From: Paraclostridium tenue
GTDB lineage: Bacteria > Bacillota > Clostridia > Peptostreptococcales > Peptostreptococcaceae
Assembly: GCF_015668515.1 (NCBI RefSeq)
Contig: NZ_JADPFO010000001.1
Location: forward strand, 1,266,823 to 1,330,822
DNA: 64,000 nt
Direction: 5' to 3'
Below, piece after piece: positions 50,723 through 58,993 of this stretch. The notes under the pieces are model-generated. The model did not search any database. It worked only from the letters and a program-made list of their open reading frames with translations, and had not been told where the DNA came from. Each line of letters begins with the position of its first letter. Within the stretch, counting starts at the first letter, position 1. The position numbers and the translations under genes are program-made.

Positions 50723-52297
50723 TTACTCATTTAACCAACTATTAACTAAATCTGTAACTTGATCTGGGTTATCAGCTGCAAACTGTTTAACCTCATCTTC
50801 TAAGCTTATACTTACTTCGTCTACTTCTTCGTTACTATTCAATCTATTTTGCTCCAATTCTTCTAGTTTTTTGTTGATTAGTTCTAATTCATCTTCTTCT
50901 TCTACATTTTCTAACTCTGTAGGCTTACGTTTATTTTTTATAACCATATAAACTACCGTACCTATAAGTAATCCTAAAATAATTAAGATTATTATTCCTG
51001 TAACTATTAACATTGTTGATAATGACTTATCTTTGCTTATAGCGTTTTTGATAACTCCAAATGTACTAGTATCTTGTTTTTCCGTTTCAAATCCCATAGA
51101 AACTACTTTTACATTGTCTCCTCTTTTAGGATCCATTCCTATAGTATTTGCTACCATATCTTGAACATTTCTTACTACATCATCACTTAAATTTCCATTT
51201 ATAGCTACTGATGCTGTAATTTTGTTTATTTCACCTTTTGCTTTTATTGTTTTAGTTTCAGTTTTTCCTGTTTGATACTGAATATTTTGTTCGTTATTTT
51301 CAATACTTCCCGTTCCACTTTCGTTAACGTCACTCATATTGTTATCTACTGCTCCACCTGTATTTTGTTTTTCAGTAGATTTACTGCTTGATTTTGATTC
51401 ATTAGTAATTACTTTGTTAGGATCTATTACGATCTCAGTTTTTTCACTTGCATCAAAGTTTAGATCCGTATTTACAGTTGCTCTTACTTTACCTTGTCCA
51501 AATATTGGTTCTAAAAGACCTGTTATCGATCTTTCAAGTTCTTTACTTAAGTCTTTTTCAGCCTTCATAGCTTGATCAACATCACTTAAGTTAGAAGTAT
51601 TTATATTTCCGTTTTCATCAATTAATCCTTCTGATAGTAGTTTCATATTTTGATCTATTACTTCTACATTTTGTTTAGGTACATTATCTGTACTTGCAGA
51701 AACTAAACACATAATAGATCTTACTTGAGCTGGTTTTAGAGTTTCACCTGGATTTAAATTTAAATAAACTGCAGCTTTTCCTGGTACTGTTTCATTTGCA
51801 AAAACTGATTTTTCACCTTCAGTTATATGTACTCTAGCACTTTCTACTTGTGGAAAAACTTTTATAGTTTTTTCAATTTCACCTTGAATCATACGTTGTT
51901 TCTTTATCTCAAACTCTTCATCTGTCATACCAAATGATGACCCTTCATCCATTATTTCAAATCCTTTTGAACCATTTGATACATTAGAAGATAATTCCAT
52001 CCTTAATTTATCTACATCTTTTTTTGGAACTAATATACTATTTCCTTCTATCTTGGTATCAACTTTTTTTGATTCAAGTTCTTTAGTTACTGCTGCTGCA
52101 TCACTAGATTCTAGTCCTGAAAATAAAACTCCATACTTATTAGCTCTTGAATAACTTATCCCAAATACTATTGCTAGAATTAAAGATATAATTGCAACTA
52201 CTATTGCTATTTTTTTCTTTTTAGATAAGGTACCAAACTGTTCTTTTTTAACCAACACAAAATCTTTTATTTTTTGTGGCAATTCCTTTATATTCAT
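50723..52297 (-). CDS. fliF: flagellar MS-ring protein FliF
   Basis: The protein has 524 residues. Helix 1 (about 29-49), ring-building domains (ANKYGVLFSGLESSDAAAVTKEL, GSSFGMTDEEFEIKKQRMIQGEIEKTIKVFPQVESARVHITEGEKSVF), a low-complexity loop (about 300-345), helix 2 (about 430-455) and a C-terminal FliG-binding tail ending ADNPDQVTDLVNSWLNE. It forms the membrane ring that is the base of the motor. ATG 52297 follows GGAGAATTTTAG. Confidence 0.95.
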   Translation of the reverse strand: MNIKELPQKIKDFVLVKKEQFGTLSKKKKIAIVVAIISLILAIVFGISYSRANKYGVLFSGLESSDAAAVTKELESKKVDTKIEGNSILVPKKDVDKLRMELSSNVSNGSKGFEIMDEGSSFGMTDEEFEIKKQRMIQGEIEKTIKVFPQVESARVHITEGEKSVFANETVPGKAAVYLNLNPGETLKPAQVRSIMCLVSASTDNVPKQNVEVIDQNMKLLSEGLIDENGNINTSNLSDVDQAMKAEKDLSKELERSITGLLEPIFGQGKVRATVNTDLNFDASEKTEIVIDPNKVITNESKSSSKSTEKQNTGGAVDNNMSDVNESGTGSIENNEQNIQYQTGKTETKTIKAKGEINKITASVAINGNLSDDVVRNVQDMVANTIGMDPKRGDNVKVVSMGFETEKQDTSTFGVIKNAISKDKSLSTMLIVTGIIILIILGLLIGTVVYMVIKNKRKPTELENVEEEDELELINKKLEELEQNRLNSNEEVDEVSISLEDEVKQFAADNPDQVTDLVNSWLNE

Positions 52298-52320
52298 CTA
52301 AAATTCTCCTTGCTATAAAG

Positions 52321-52632
52321 TTATAATTGAACTCTATTTAGCTCTTGATAAGCTTCATATACCTTATTTCTAACTTCAATCATTAACTGCATTGACATCT
52401 GAGCTTCTTGAGCAGATATCATTACATCATGCATAGAAACGTCGCCTCCTTTTAAAAGGCTCTCAACTTTCTTATTTGCATCTACCTGCTTGTCATTAAC
52501 TTTATCTAGTGCATCTTTTATTACATTAGAAAAGTTACTTTCTTTTTCTACACTTTTACTTTTTGTAGTTTTTAACAAATCATTATTTGTTAAGATGTTG
52601 TTTACTCCGCTTATAGCTCCTATTCCAGTCAT
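52321..52632 (-). CDS. fliE: flagellar hook-basal body protein FliE
   Basis: The protein has 103 residues. The C-terminal core KVESLLKGGDVSMHDVMISAQEAQMSMQLMIEVRNKVYEAYQELNRVQL is diagnostic. FliE joins the MS-ring to the rod. Order flgB-flgC-fliE-fliF is standard. SD AAAAAGGAGTGG. Confidence 0.94.
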   Translation of the reverse strand: MTGIGAISGVNNILTNNDLLKTTKSKSVEKESNFSNVIKDALDKVNDKQVDANKKVESLLKGGDVSMHDVMISAQEAQMSMQLMIEVRNKVYEAYQELNRVQL

Positions 52633-52646
52633 AAATCCACTCCTTT

Positions 52647-53051
52647 TTATCTGCCTATTTCTAAAGCCTTAGATATCATATTTTTTTGTGCATTTAATGT
52701 ATCTATATTAGACTCGTAAGCTCTTGAAGCAGTCATTAAATCTGCCATTTCTACTAATATATCTACATTAGGATATTCTACATAGCCTTGTTTATCTGCG
52801 TCAGGATGATTTGGTTCATATAGTTTTCTAAGTGGCGCCTTATCTTTTTCTATAGAAACTGCCTTTACACCAAGCATACCTAACTTTTTATCATAATTTT
52901 CCTCAAATACAGGAACCTTACGTCTATAAGCTCCACCTTCTTTAGTTCTCGTAGTCTTCATATTAGCAATATTTGATGAAACTATATCCATCCTTAAACG
53001 TTCTGCTGATAAAGCACTTTGGCTAATTCTCATTCCTCCAAAAATACTCAT
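52647..53051 (-). CDS. flgC: flagellar proximal rod protein FlgC
   Basis: The protein has 134 residues. The start MRISQSALSAERLRMDIVSSNIANMKTTRTKEGGAYRRKVPVFEE and the end YPNVDILVEMADLMTASRAYESNIDTLNAQKNMISKALEIGR are typical of FlgC. It polymerises with FlgB in the proximal rod. Five bases separate it from flgB. SD GGGAGG. Confidence 0.95.
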   Translation of the reverse strand: MSIFGGMRISQSALSAERLRMDIVSSNIANMKTTRTKEGGAYRRKVPVFEENYDKKLGMLGVKAVSIEKDKAPLRKLYEPNHPDADKQGYVEYPNVDILVEMADLMTASRAYESNIDTLNAQKNMISKALEIGR

Positions 53052-53055
53052 CTAA

Positions 53056-53382
53056 TTACCTCCCTGTTATAACACTTCTAGCCATTCCTAATTTTATATT
53101 AGTTAAAGTTATAAGTGCATTGTATTCAAGAGTTGTAGCTGCTTGGTTAACTTTCTCATTTTCTAAATCAACATTGTTACCATCTACTCTCATCTTTGAG
53201 TTTTCATCTGTTTTGACTTCTATTTTAGGTTTTTTATTTATAGAGTCTTTCAATGTTTCTTCAAAGTTTACATACTTTCTCTTATAATTTGGAGTATTAA
53301 TATTTGCAATATTGTTAGCAATAACTCTACTTCTAAGTTCTGTTGCATCTAACCCCATCTTGATTAAACTATATGTTTCCAT
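53056..53382 (-). CDS. flgB: flagellar proximal rod protein FlgB
   Basis: About 108 residues. MDGLDATELRSRVIANNIANINTPNYKRKYVNFEE-type core and a C-terminal QAATTLEYNALITLTNIKLGMARSVI. I chose ATG 53382 (METYSLIKMG) after AAAGGAGGTAATA; the open frame runs 18 codons further into the leader. First gene of the basal-body operon, directly behind a terminator and downstream of a c-di-GMP riboswitch, so it should be switched off when c-di-GMP is high. Confidence 0.93.
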   Translation of the reverse strand: METYSLIKMGLDATELRSRVIANNIANINTPNYKRKYVNFEETLKDSINKKPKIEVKTDENSKMRVDGNNVDLENEKVNQAATTLEYNALITLTNIKLGMARSVITGR

Positions 53383-53401
53383 TATTACCTCCTTTTTCAA
53401 A

Positions 53402-53430
53402 TAAAAAAAACTACTCTTAAAGAGTAGTTT
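53402..53430 (-). terminator. terminator in the flgB operon leader
   Basis: AAACTACTCT / AGAGTAGTTT hairpin with a 3-base loop, followed by eight T on the minus strand and lying only about 10 bases before the flgB ribosome site. Position and polarity fit premature termination of the flagellar operon. Confidence 0.8.
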
Positions 53431-53752
53431 GATCACTTTTATAATATATCAATGATTTCTAATCGTATTATATAAATTAAAATTAAAATCAGAAAATAAA
53501 ATATACCTACTTAATGTCTAAGTCAAAATCAAATAAATATTTTTCAGCTTTAATATATCTAATAAATTACGATTCAATATTTAATATTTAAATGTTTTTT
53601 GTATACTTGTAAACCCATTTTAAGGTATATTAAAAATTTCAATAAATGTTTATGTACATTTGCAGATGTCTCCTGATTTTATTTGTAAATTATATAATTA
53701 TCCATAATTCACGATCTTCATTATATCAATGATAACAAAAAGTTTATTAACC
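53431..53752 (-). other. long flgB operon leader between aptamer and terminator
   Basis: About 320 nt of leader without a real gene. A six-codon frame after AGGAG (ATG near 53663) and a weak hairpin CAAAGGGTT / AACTTTTTG (53736-53757) overlapping the aptamer edge are the only structures noted. No 21-bp inverted repeats of the kind flanking the C. difficile flagellar switch were seen. Confidence 0.45.
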
Positions 53753-53834
53753 CTTTGGCAGCTGGCTGGCGTAGTTTAGATAAACATTAGCCCCTATAGT
53801 TTTGCGTCACTAGATTTCTCTAGATTTGCCTTTG
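53753..53834 (-). promoter_or_regulatory. c-di-GMP-I (GEMM) riboswitch aptamer
   Basis: On the minus strand: AAAGGCAAATCTAG-AGAAA-TCTAG, then GACGCAAAACTATAGGGGCTAATG, then CTACGCCAGCCAGCTGCC. These are the conserved GEMM blocks (GGCAAA, GAAA tetraloop with receptor, GACGCAAA, CAGCCAG-TGCC). It begins about 18 bases after the predicted transcription start and precedes flgB, as in C. difficile, where the equivalent element is an off-switch. Confidence 0.93.
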
Positions 53835-53835
53835 A

Positions 53836-53882
53836 ATATCATCATTCGACTTATATATCTATTTTATACCATTATTCGACTT
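53836..53882 (-). repeat. two 17-bp direct repeats flanking the flgB promoter -10
   Basis: Plus-strand ATATCATCATTCGACTT (53836-53852) and ATACCATTATTCGACTT (53866-53882) match at 14 of 17 positions and are exactly 30 bp apart. One covers the spacer, the other the start region. A possible operator. Confidence 0.5.
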
Positions 53883-53889
53883 TATTCAA
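53861..53889 (-). promoter_or_regulatory. sigma-A promoter of the flgB operon
   Basis: TTGAAT (53889-53884), 17-bp spacer, TAAAAT (53866-53861) on the minus strand. Start would be near 53853, giving a leader of about 470 nt that begins with the c-di-GMP aptamer. Confidence 0.65.
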
Positions 53890-54103
53890 GCATTTACTTT
53901 AATTTCTACGTCTTCCATTTAATACTAATATAAAATATAATTTTAAAAAAAGACCAATTCCCATTGATTTAACAATATTTTTACCTTTTTTTACCATTTT
54001 TTTAATTATTTATTATATTTTATATTTTAAGTGATATATTACATTTAATTTATGTACTTTTTTTATTTATTTGTACTTTTAATCCTTTAATTTTACATTT
54101 AAA
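53890..54103. other. AT-rich spacer between the modification genes and the flgB promoter
   Basis: Homopolymer-rich, with no gene or clear terminator for the modification cluster. The operons may therefore be partly linked by readthrough. Confidence 0.4.
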
Positions 54104-54730
54104 TTAACAATCTTTTTTAGCAATTATTCTAATTACTACTGGATTTAAATCTTTATAAATAGCCCAGTTACTACTTTCTTTTGCTGAAATAATTTTAAAT
54201 CCTTCTTCTTTTAATGTCTGGACTAATTCATCTATAATAATAAATCGTCTATAGTGTTCATTATAAATATATGCATTTCGACCTACATTTTTTCCCAATC
54301 CATATAATTCATCTTTTACACTACGAACCTCTATAAAAAACATTCCCCCACTTTTTAAAGAATTATAAACTCGTTTAACAAGTATTGTTTCTTCTTCTTC
54401 TGTAATTGAGTGTATCGTAAATCTACTATACGCATAATCAAATTTATTTTGATCAAGTAAGTTTGAATTAACAAAATCATCACATATAAATTTAAGATTA
54501 TCTTGTTTGTTACTATCATTTAATTTTAATATTACTGCTTCAGATTGATCAATTGCAGTAATATTTATATTATATCTTGAAAAAAATTTAGCATCCCTAC
54601 CATTTCCGCATCCTAATTCAACTAATGATTTGTCCGTTTCTAAAAACTCAATAATATCGTTGGCAAATTTAGATGCTTCCTTCGGGGCTATATCTTTATT
54701 ATAAAAATCATTCCAATATTTATTATCCAT
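54104..54730 (-). CDS. SAM-dependent methyltransferase of the flagellin-modification cluster
   Basis: About 208 residues, class I fold. Motif I is VELGCGNGRDAKFFSRY, followed by ITAIDQSE, FICDDF, FDYAYSRFTIHSI and LKSGGMFFIEVRS. ATG 54730 (MDNKYWNDFY) follows AAAGGA; the frame starts seven codons earlier at a TTG. It is the last gene of the cluster. In the C. difficile type A system a methyltransferase makes the N-methyl group on the threonine-phosphate unit of the flagellin glycan; this gene is the natural counterpart (inference). Confidence 0.78.
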   Translation of the reverse strand: MDNKYWNDFYNKDIAPKEASKFANDIIEFLETDKSLVELGCGNGRDAKFFSRYNINITAIDQSEAVILKLNDSNKQDNLKFICDDFVNSNLLDQNKFDYAYSRFTIHSITEEEETILVKRVYNSLKSGGMFFIEVRSVKDELYGLGKNVGRNAYIYNEHYRRFIIIDELVQTLKEEGFKIISAKESSNWAIYKDLNPVVIRIIAKKDC

Positions 54731-54763
54731 TAGCTTTTTTCCTTTCAGCAATATATTTTAAAG

Positions 54764-55624
54764 TTATCTCTCTAATTTCACTTCTGTTCCATCTAAAAAC
54801 TTAATATACGATGCAGGTGATGTACTACCTCTTTTATCTTCAGGAGGCAATTTCATGTAGTCTCCATAAGTTACAGTTAAAATTTCATCATATGCTTCTG
54901 GTACAAAAAATTCATATCCTTCAAATTCCATTGTAATTGACTTTTTATACCACTCTTTTTTAAGTACTTGTCTTTCATTTCTTAAATAATCTAAGTTATA
55001 ATATGCAAAAAGATCAGTTTCTTTATTTTGATAGAATTTTGCAAAAAATTCAAATACACGTATAGTTAATTTACGTGGAATAAAGCATAATAATTTAAAA
55101 AATAACCTACTATAAAAATGTTCTTTAACTACACATCCTACAGGAGCCCAAAATATTTTTCTACACATCTTACATATAACCTCAAAATAATACTGTGTAA
55201 ATTTGTTATCTGAAATATTATCTAATGGGAAAATATCCATAAATATTCCTGAATCTTGTTTTAAATGTTCTTGTCCAACTCTCATATAAGTAGTGTTTTT
55301 TAATCTTAATTTCCCATAAACCCAGTTATAATGCTTATCAGTTTCTTGATTTTGAAAGAAAAATTTACTTTTATCTAATTCTTCTTTACAAACTTCACAA
55401 AACCTTTCATACTCGCTTCTAGACATTTGAACATCTATATCATCATCCCATGGTATAAAGCCTTTATGTCTAACTGCACCAAGTAAAGTACCATCAGATA
55501 AGTAATATTTTATATTATGCTTTCTACATATCCTGTCAAACTCTTTTAATAATAGCAATAAATTACTATGTAATTTTTCCAATTCTTCTTTATTTAATTT
55601 CAAACATTCATTTTTTTTACTCAT
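54764..55624 (-). CDS. LicD-family phosphotransferase
   Basis: The protein has 286 residues. LicD marks: FDRICRKHNIKYYLSDGTLLGAVRHKGFIPWDDDIDVQMSRSEYERF (nucleotidyltransferase-fold active site with DDDID) and, later, ETDLFAYYNLDYLRN and FVPEAYDEILTVTYGDYMKLPPEDKR. LicD enzymes transfer phosphocholine or similar CDP-activated groups to glycans. In this cluster it would attach a CDP-activated group to flagellin sugar. It is not among the C. difficile type A genes as I recall them, so this cluster may build a variant. SD GGGAG. Confidence 0.85.
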   Translation of the reverse strand: MSKKNECLKLNKEELEKLHSNLLLLLKEFDRICRKHNIKYYLSDGTLLGAVRHKGFIPWDDDIDVQMSRSEYERFCEVCKEELDKSKFFFQNQETDKHYNWVYGKLRLKNTTYMRVGQEHLKQDSGIFMDIFPLDNISDNKFTQYYFEVICKMCRKIFWAPVGCVVKEHFYSRLFFKLLCFIPRKLTIRVFEFFAKFYQNKETDLFAYYNLDYLRNERQVLKKEWYKKSITMEFEGYEFFVPEAYDEILTVTYGDYMKLPPEDKRGSTSPASYIKFLDGTEVKLER

Positions 55625-55646
55625 AATTTCTCTCCCAATTTAAATG

Positions 55647-56372
55647 TCAACTAATATTATATAGTTCTTTCTTATCATTTTTACTAATATAGTTTAATAT
55701 TCTTTCATAGTCATCAAAATAATCAATTTCCGACCAAAATTTTCCATTAACATCTATAGTATCAATTGCTCTATCTTCTATTAAAGAATATAAAATATTC
55801 TCCCACCATAATTGATGTTGTTGACTACTTACTAGGCAATTTAGCTTATCTTTGAATTCTTTAATAAATGATTTTCTTATTTTCCCTATACCTACATACT
55901 CACAACTTCTCTCTTCTATAGGTAGTTCTTTACCGTACTTAATTATATATCCATTTTCTGTTTTTAAAAAGAAATCACCTATTTTGGTTCTACTTTTATC
56001 TACCATCAGAGAAACGTCTTTTTTTTCCGATATAATGGTATCTAAAATTTCATTTGTAAAATACACATCTGCATTTAAAATAATAGTATCTTCTGTTAAT
56101 TCCTTTCTAGCAAACCATAAAGAAGCTATACTATTTGTTACATCATAAAAAGGATTATAATAATATTCAACATCTAAACCTTCTAATGCTTCATAAATTT
56201 TTTCTTTACAATATCCGACACACACTATTGGTTTAATATTTCTATCCAGCAACATAGTTACACTCCTTCTAATTAATGGAGTTCCATCAACCGGTAACGT
56301 GGACTTAGGTATTTCTTTTATTATTCTAGAAATTCTAGTTCCTCTTCCTGCTGCTAATAAAATAGCTTTCAT
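55647..56372 (-). CDS. LicC-like cytidylyltransferase (nucleotidyltransferase family)
   Basis: The protein has 241 residues. N-terminal AILLAAGRGTRISRIIKEIPKSTLPV (NTP-binding signature), NSIASLWFARKEL, IILNADVYFT and the closing WSEIDYFDDYERI resemble LicC, which makes CDP-choline. In C. difficile type A modification a cytidylyltransferase domain fused to an aminotransferase-like domain is present (CD0242); here the two activities are separate adjacent genes. Likely makes a CDP-activated amino alcohol or amino acid phosphate (inference). Confidence 0.82.
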   Translation of the reverse strand: MKAILLAAGRGTRISRIIKEIPKSTLPVDGTPLIRRSVTMLLDRNIKPIVCVGYCKEKIYEALEGLDVEYYYNPFYDVTNSIASLWFARKELTEDTIILNADVYFTNEILDTIISEKKDVSLMVDKSRTKIGDFFLKTENGYIIKYGKELPIEERSCEYVGIGKIRKSFIKEFKDKLNCLVSSQQHQLWWENILYSLIEDRAIDTIDVNGKFWSEIDYFDDYERILNYISKNDKKELYNIS

Positions 56373-56397
56373 ATTTGTCTCACACCTTTACATATCT

Positions 56398-57453
56398 TTA
56401 TAATAAATCTACTTTTTTAAATTCATTCCAAAACTTCTCCATAGTATCAATACTTCCCGTAGTAATTCTAATCCATTTTTCTAAAATAGGATTAGAATAT
56501 GTCTTAATTAAGATGTTTCTTCTCTTTAGCTCTTTAAATAATTCCATTGGAGGCTTTTTACTTTTTATCAAGATATAATTAGCTCCATTATTATAAAATT
56601 CATATCCATTTATTTTTAACTTAGATAATAAATATTCTCTTCCCTGTCTTTCTACGTTTATTAAATCTTTTGTTATTTCTGGATATTTTAATAAGTTTTC
56701 TGCAATTTTAATAGCAAAACAATTAACTGAATAGGTTGAACTAGCATTTTTAATCATATTTATTATATTGTTATTAGAAACAATGTACCCTATCCTACAT
56801 CCAGCTATGGAGAATAATTTCGAAAAAGTACGAAATATAATTACATTATCATATTCTTTACAAATATTTATAAAACTCTTAGGATAAAAATAGTGATATG
56901 CTTCATCAATAATTACAATTGCTTTATTATCTCTTGCTTTTTCTATAATCATTCTCACTTCATTCTCTGTCCAGTTCCTTCCAATAGGGCTATTAGGATT
57001 TAATATTACAACTATTGATGTATCCTCATCTATTAACCCCAACATATCTTCAACTTTAACTTCAAAATTTTCATCGTAGAAAACTTTACAATGTTTCATA
57101 CCATACATATTTGCATATACTGAATACATTTCGAAACTAGGACTGACTGAAACCACTTTTTTTCCTGATTGTCCAAATACTTCAAAAGAAAGGCGCATAG
57201 CATCATCAGATCCATTAGTTAAACAAATATTGTCAGTATTAAAGTTTAACATTTTTGACAATCTATCAACTAAAGTATTAGTTTCTGGATACATAGCTAA
57301 ATATTCAGGTGTAATTTCATTTAATACTTTTTTAAAAAAATCTGATGGTAATCCTTCTGGATTTTCATTCATATCTAATCTTAAAAAACTTTCGCGACTT
57401 TCTTTATAACTAGTTCTATATAAATTTTTTATATTGGGATTAATATAATACAT
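56398..57453 (-). CDS. PLP-dependent aminotransferase/decarboxylase (HisC/CobD-like)
   Basis: The protein has 351 residues, fold type I. Motifs: LRLDMNENPEGLP, LTNGSDDAMRLSFEVF, VVILNPNSPIGRNW, IVIIDEAYHYF and the PLP-lysine segment FRTFSKLFSIAGCRIGY. It resembles histidinol-phosphate aminotransferase and CobD (threonine-phosphate decarboxylase). No histidine or cobalamin genes are near; placed by the cytidylyltransferase it probably prepares the small phosphorylated amine or amino acid for flagellin decoration. SD AAAGGTC. Confidence 0.8.
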   Translation of the reverse strand: MYYINPNIKNLYRTSYKESRESFLRLDMNENPEGLPSDFFKKVLNEITPEYLAMYPETNTLVDRLSKMLNFNTDNICLTNGSDDAMRLSFEVFGQSGKKVVSVSPSFEMYSVYANMYGMKHCKVFYDENFEVKVEDMLGLIDEDTSIVVILNPNSPIGRNWTENEVRMIIEKARDNKAIVIIDEAYHYFYPKSFINICKEYDNVIIFRTFSKLFSIAGCRIGYIVSNNNIINMIKNASSTYSVNCFAIKIAENLLKYPEITKDLINVERQGREYLLSKLKINGYEFYNNGANYILIKSKKPPMELFKELKRRNILIKTYSNPILEKWIRITTGSIDTMEKFWNEFKKVDLL

Positions 57454-57471
57454 AATTTTTGACCTTTCTAT

Positions 57472-58950
57472 CTAACTTAAAATACTTTCTATAGCTTCCT
57501 TTTTTATAGTTTCATGTACTCTTTTTCCACATTCCCCATCAAGATTTGTTATACTTTCTTTTAATCTCTTTATACGTTCTTCTTTTTTAGGATCTTCGCC
57601 ATTTATTACCATATTTATAAATTTTTCTACATTCATATCCTTATTGACAAAGTAATTTCCTAAGTAATCTATTGCATATATTCTATTTTCTTCAATTAAA
57701 CTTTCTTCGATCATTCCTAACACAGGTTTTTCAGTTGCCATATACTGAAACATAACAGAACTATAGTCACTAATCAACGCATCAGATACAGACATAGCAG
57801 GATAAACATCACTATTTAAATCTATAATAACATTTTCTACATTTGAAATTTTCTCTAAATAATTGTTAAATAATCCCATTAATTCTTGTCTCATAGTTTT
57901 AATAGTTCTTACTGTAAGTGGATGTTGTCTCCAAATCAAACAACATGAATCATACATTATAAATGTATCCAAGATCTTATTCATATCTTCCATCCACTTT
58001 TTTCCATTTTCTAGTAAATTAGTTATTCCTGTATTTAACAGAAATACTTTTTTATTATTTATTATTTCCTGCCATTTTTTTGCATCTTTAAATGATTTTT
58101 TCATTGATGAAATAGTTGCATCAAATTTAGGAGACCCCAAATTTAAAACTTTATTAAAATCATTACCACTTGCTACATACAAATCCTTTTCAACATCAGA
58201 TTGAACGATAACCTTTGTAGCATTTATAACTCCAGGTAATTCACTAAAGTGGCGCTTATCCATTAAATCTAAATAACTGCCTGCTACAAAATACGGTATA
58301 TATACCAACATATTTGTATGTTTTAATAAATTTTTAGAAAAATGCCTAGAATCAACTCTTGTTAATCGATTTGCCTCATCATATGGATTATGTATATATA
58401 TAACATCTGGTTTTCTATTTTCCAAATCATATAAGCTATAATGCGTAACTTCTATATCATCAGAAAATTCATTTCCTTCATAACAGAATTCATTGATATA
58501 TCCTTCACTATCCAATTCATAGTAGGGTATTGGTACAACATAACAATTACAATTCGGATCATTTTTAGCTTCTTTCCACACACTTTCCATACAATCCCAC
58601 ATAGATACTTTATAAGGCATAAATACAACTTCAATTTGAGTCTCTATATCATTTTTAATACTATAGTTCAATTTATAAATCATATTTTCAATTAAATCTA
58701 AACACATTTTAAACTCTTTACATTTATTTGTTAAAGTCATTGCATAGTTTGCTTTATTTATTATTTCATTTAAAATATTTTTTGTATTATCATTTTCACC
58801 TTCAACTTGCCTATATATATATATCATTGCCTCTAGGCAATCACCTATCATTGCCTGAGCTTCAATTCCACCTTTATTTTTTGCATAATCAAAACCTTCA
58901 TTTATAGTTTGAATCAGTTGTAATATATTTTGCTTTTTATTTAATCTCAT
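57472..58950 (-). CDS. CDP-glycerol glycerophosphotransferase-like (TagF/TarF domain) transferase
   Basis: The protein has 492 residues. An N-terminal helical region (1-110) precedes a GT-B-type transferase: DVIYIHNPYDEANRLTRVD, YIPYFVAGSY, VIVQSDVEKDLYVASGND, GSPKFD, VFLLNTGIT, IWRQHPL and DALISDYSSVMFQYMATEKPVLG, as in teichoic acid polymerases. No teichoic acid genes surround it. In the C. difficile type A cluster a protein of this family (CD0244) adds the phospho-linked unit to the flagellin GlcNAc; that is the likely role here. SD AAGAGGT. Confidence 0.82.
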   Translation of the reverse strand: MRLNKKQNILQLIQTINEGFDYAKNKGGIEAQAMIGDCLEAMIYIYRQVEGENDNTKNILNEIINKANYAMTLTNKCKEFKMCLDLIENMIYKLNYSIKNDIETQIEVVFMPYKVSMWDCMESVWKEAKNDPNCNCYVVPIPYYELDSEGYINEFCYEGNEFSDDIEVTHYSLYDLENRKPDVIYIHNPYDEANRLTRVDSRHFSKNLLKHTNMLVYIPYFVAGSYLDLMDKRHFSELPGVINATKVIVQSDVEKDLYVASGNDFNKVLNLGSPKFDATISSMKKSFKDAKKWQEIINNKKVFLLNTGITNLLENGKKWMEDMNKILDTFIMYDSCCLIWRQHPLTVRTIKTMRQELMGLFNNYLEKISNVENVIIDLNSDVYPAMSVSDALISDYSSVMFQYMATEKPVLGMIEESLIEENRIYAIDYLGNYFVNKDMNVEKFINMVINGEDPKKEERIKRLKESITNLDGECGKRVHETIKKEAIESILS

Positions 58951-58993
58951 ATTTTGATACCTCTTGTTTTAAAATTGATTTAAGTTAGTTAAA

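Noticed and set aside
53431-53752. Invertible flagellar switch as in C. difficile
   Set aside because: No pair of long inverted repeats flanks a segment in the leader; the best match is only 7 bp (AATCGTA / TACGATT).
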